Assembly (NCBI GenBank): GCA_900321505.1
Contig: ONWK01000171.1
Location: 1-14,072, forward strand
Length of the DNA: 14,072 nt
Source of the DNA: an uncultured Eubacteriales bacterium
GTDB lineage: Bacteria; Bacillota; Clostridia; Lachnospirales; Lachnospiraceae
Direction of reading: 5' to 3'
Part shown: one piece after another, positions 13,824-14,072 of the stretch
Position numbering within the stretch: position 1 is the first letter of the stretch
Layout: each line of letters starts with the position of its first letter
Made by a program: the position numbers and the translations under genes
The notes under the pieces: model-generated
What the model was told of the DNA's origin: nothing
The model's database searches: none
Seen by the model: only the letters and a program-made list of their open reading frames with translations

Positions 13824-14072
13824 TTAGTTGGTAGTTTTATTCTTGCCGTTTATATATTCAGTGAGACGGTCAAGCTCTTTCTGCATATCGTCAGTATTGA
13901 AGCCCTTATTTGTGACATCTGCAGCAAGACCTATAACACCAAGGTTCTTGAGAGAATCCGTGCACTCTAAAAAGATCGGGCAGTCACCCACCTCCTGTGC
14001 TTTTTCCTTAAGCATATTTGCAGCTCCCATAAGCGCCAGCTGCATCATAAAAGCTATAACAATACCGATGAT
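13824..14072 (-). CDS. Membrane protein of unknown function (partial, N-terminus off the right edge)
   Basis: The reading frame is open to the window edge. It begins with a hydrophobic stretch (IIGIVIAFMMQLALMGAANML) that reads as a membrane helix, so methionines within it are unlikely to be the true start. About 60 soluble residues follow, with CPIFLECTDSLKNLGVIGLAADV and a C-terminal part (TDDMQKELDRLTEYINGKNKTTN) that is probably an amphipathic helix and polar tail. I do not recognise a family. 83 codons are visible, and the total length is unknown. It ends 11 bp before a strong hairpin terminator. Confidence 0.6.
   Translation of the reverse strand: MIGIVIAFMMQLALMGAANMLKEKAQEVGDCPIFLECTDSLKNLGVIGLAADVTNKGFNTDDMQKELDRLTEYINGKNKTTN

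Noticed and set aside
13759..13824. Longer N-terminus for the peptidase starting at 13824
   Set aside because: The extension would contain the GC-rich terminator hairpin of the upstream gene, and the ATG at 13758 has a GGGAGG site.
1..14072. A novel defence, secretion or biosynthetic gene system
   Set aside because: All complete genes but one belong to well-known housekeeping or regulator families in a standard order; the unknown membrane proteins stand alone and do not form a cluster.

Overview
The window looks like a chromosomal housekeeping segment of a Clostridia bacterium, most likely Lachnospiraceae (Butyrivibrio/Roseburia-like). This rests on moderate GC content, strong AGGAGG-type ribosome binding sites, the Firmicutes gene order rimP-nusA-ylxR-ylxQ-infB-rbfA-nrnA-truB-ribF, and a LigA variant I associate with that family. 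Nearly everything is on the minus strand; the only plus-strand gene is an Lrp/AsnC regulator.

Right to left, in the direction of most transcription. At the right edge is the C-terminal end of an unrecognised membrane protein, closed by a hairpin terminator. Next comes a solitary M24 Xaa-Pro aminopeptidase. A short A/T-rich gap then holds a candidate promoter followed by a terminator-like hairpin, only 23 nt before the rimP start codon. From 12542 to 4013 runs the nine-gene transcription/translation operon: ribosome maturation (rimP, rbfA), transcription elongation and termination (nusA), an RNA-binding pair (ylxR, ylxQ), initiation factor 2 (infB), nanoRNA/pAp turnover (nrnA), tRNA pseudouridylation (truB) and flavin cofactor synthesis (ribF). 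Gaps are 3-32 bp or coding overlaps. Four of the nine genes start with TTG, each behind a good ribosome binding site.

At the operon's tail, a consensus-like promoter overlapping the ribF stop codon drives tRNA-Arg(CCG), followed by a long hairpin terminator. Left of that are a small membrane-anchored protein of unknown function, the convergent lrp-like gene that overlaps it tail-to-tail, and, divergent from the regulator, a two-gene unit: 23S rRNA pseudouridine synthase (RluF-type) and NAD-dependent DNA ligase (ligA). These last two are coupled by a TAATG overlap, and ligA runs off the left edge inside its BRCT domain.

I see no mobile element, CRISPR array, defence island or clearly undescribed multi-gene system. 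The points most worth a second look are regulatory or molecular: the hairpin in the rimP-nusA leader (a possible NusA attenuator), the inverted repeat around the -10 box of the regulator gene, the substituted active-site positions in LigA, and the clustered TTG start codons.
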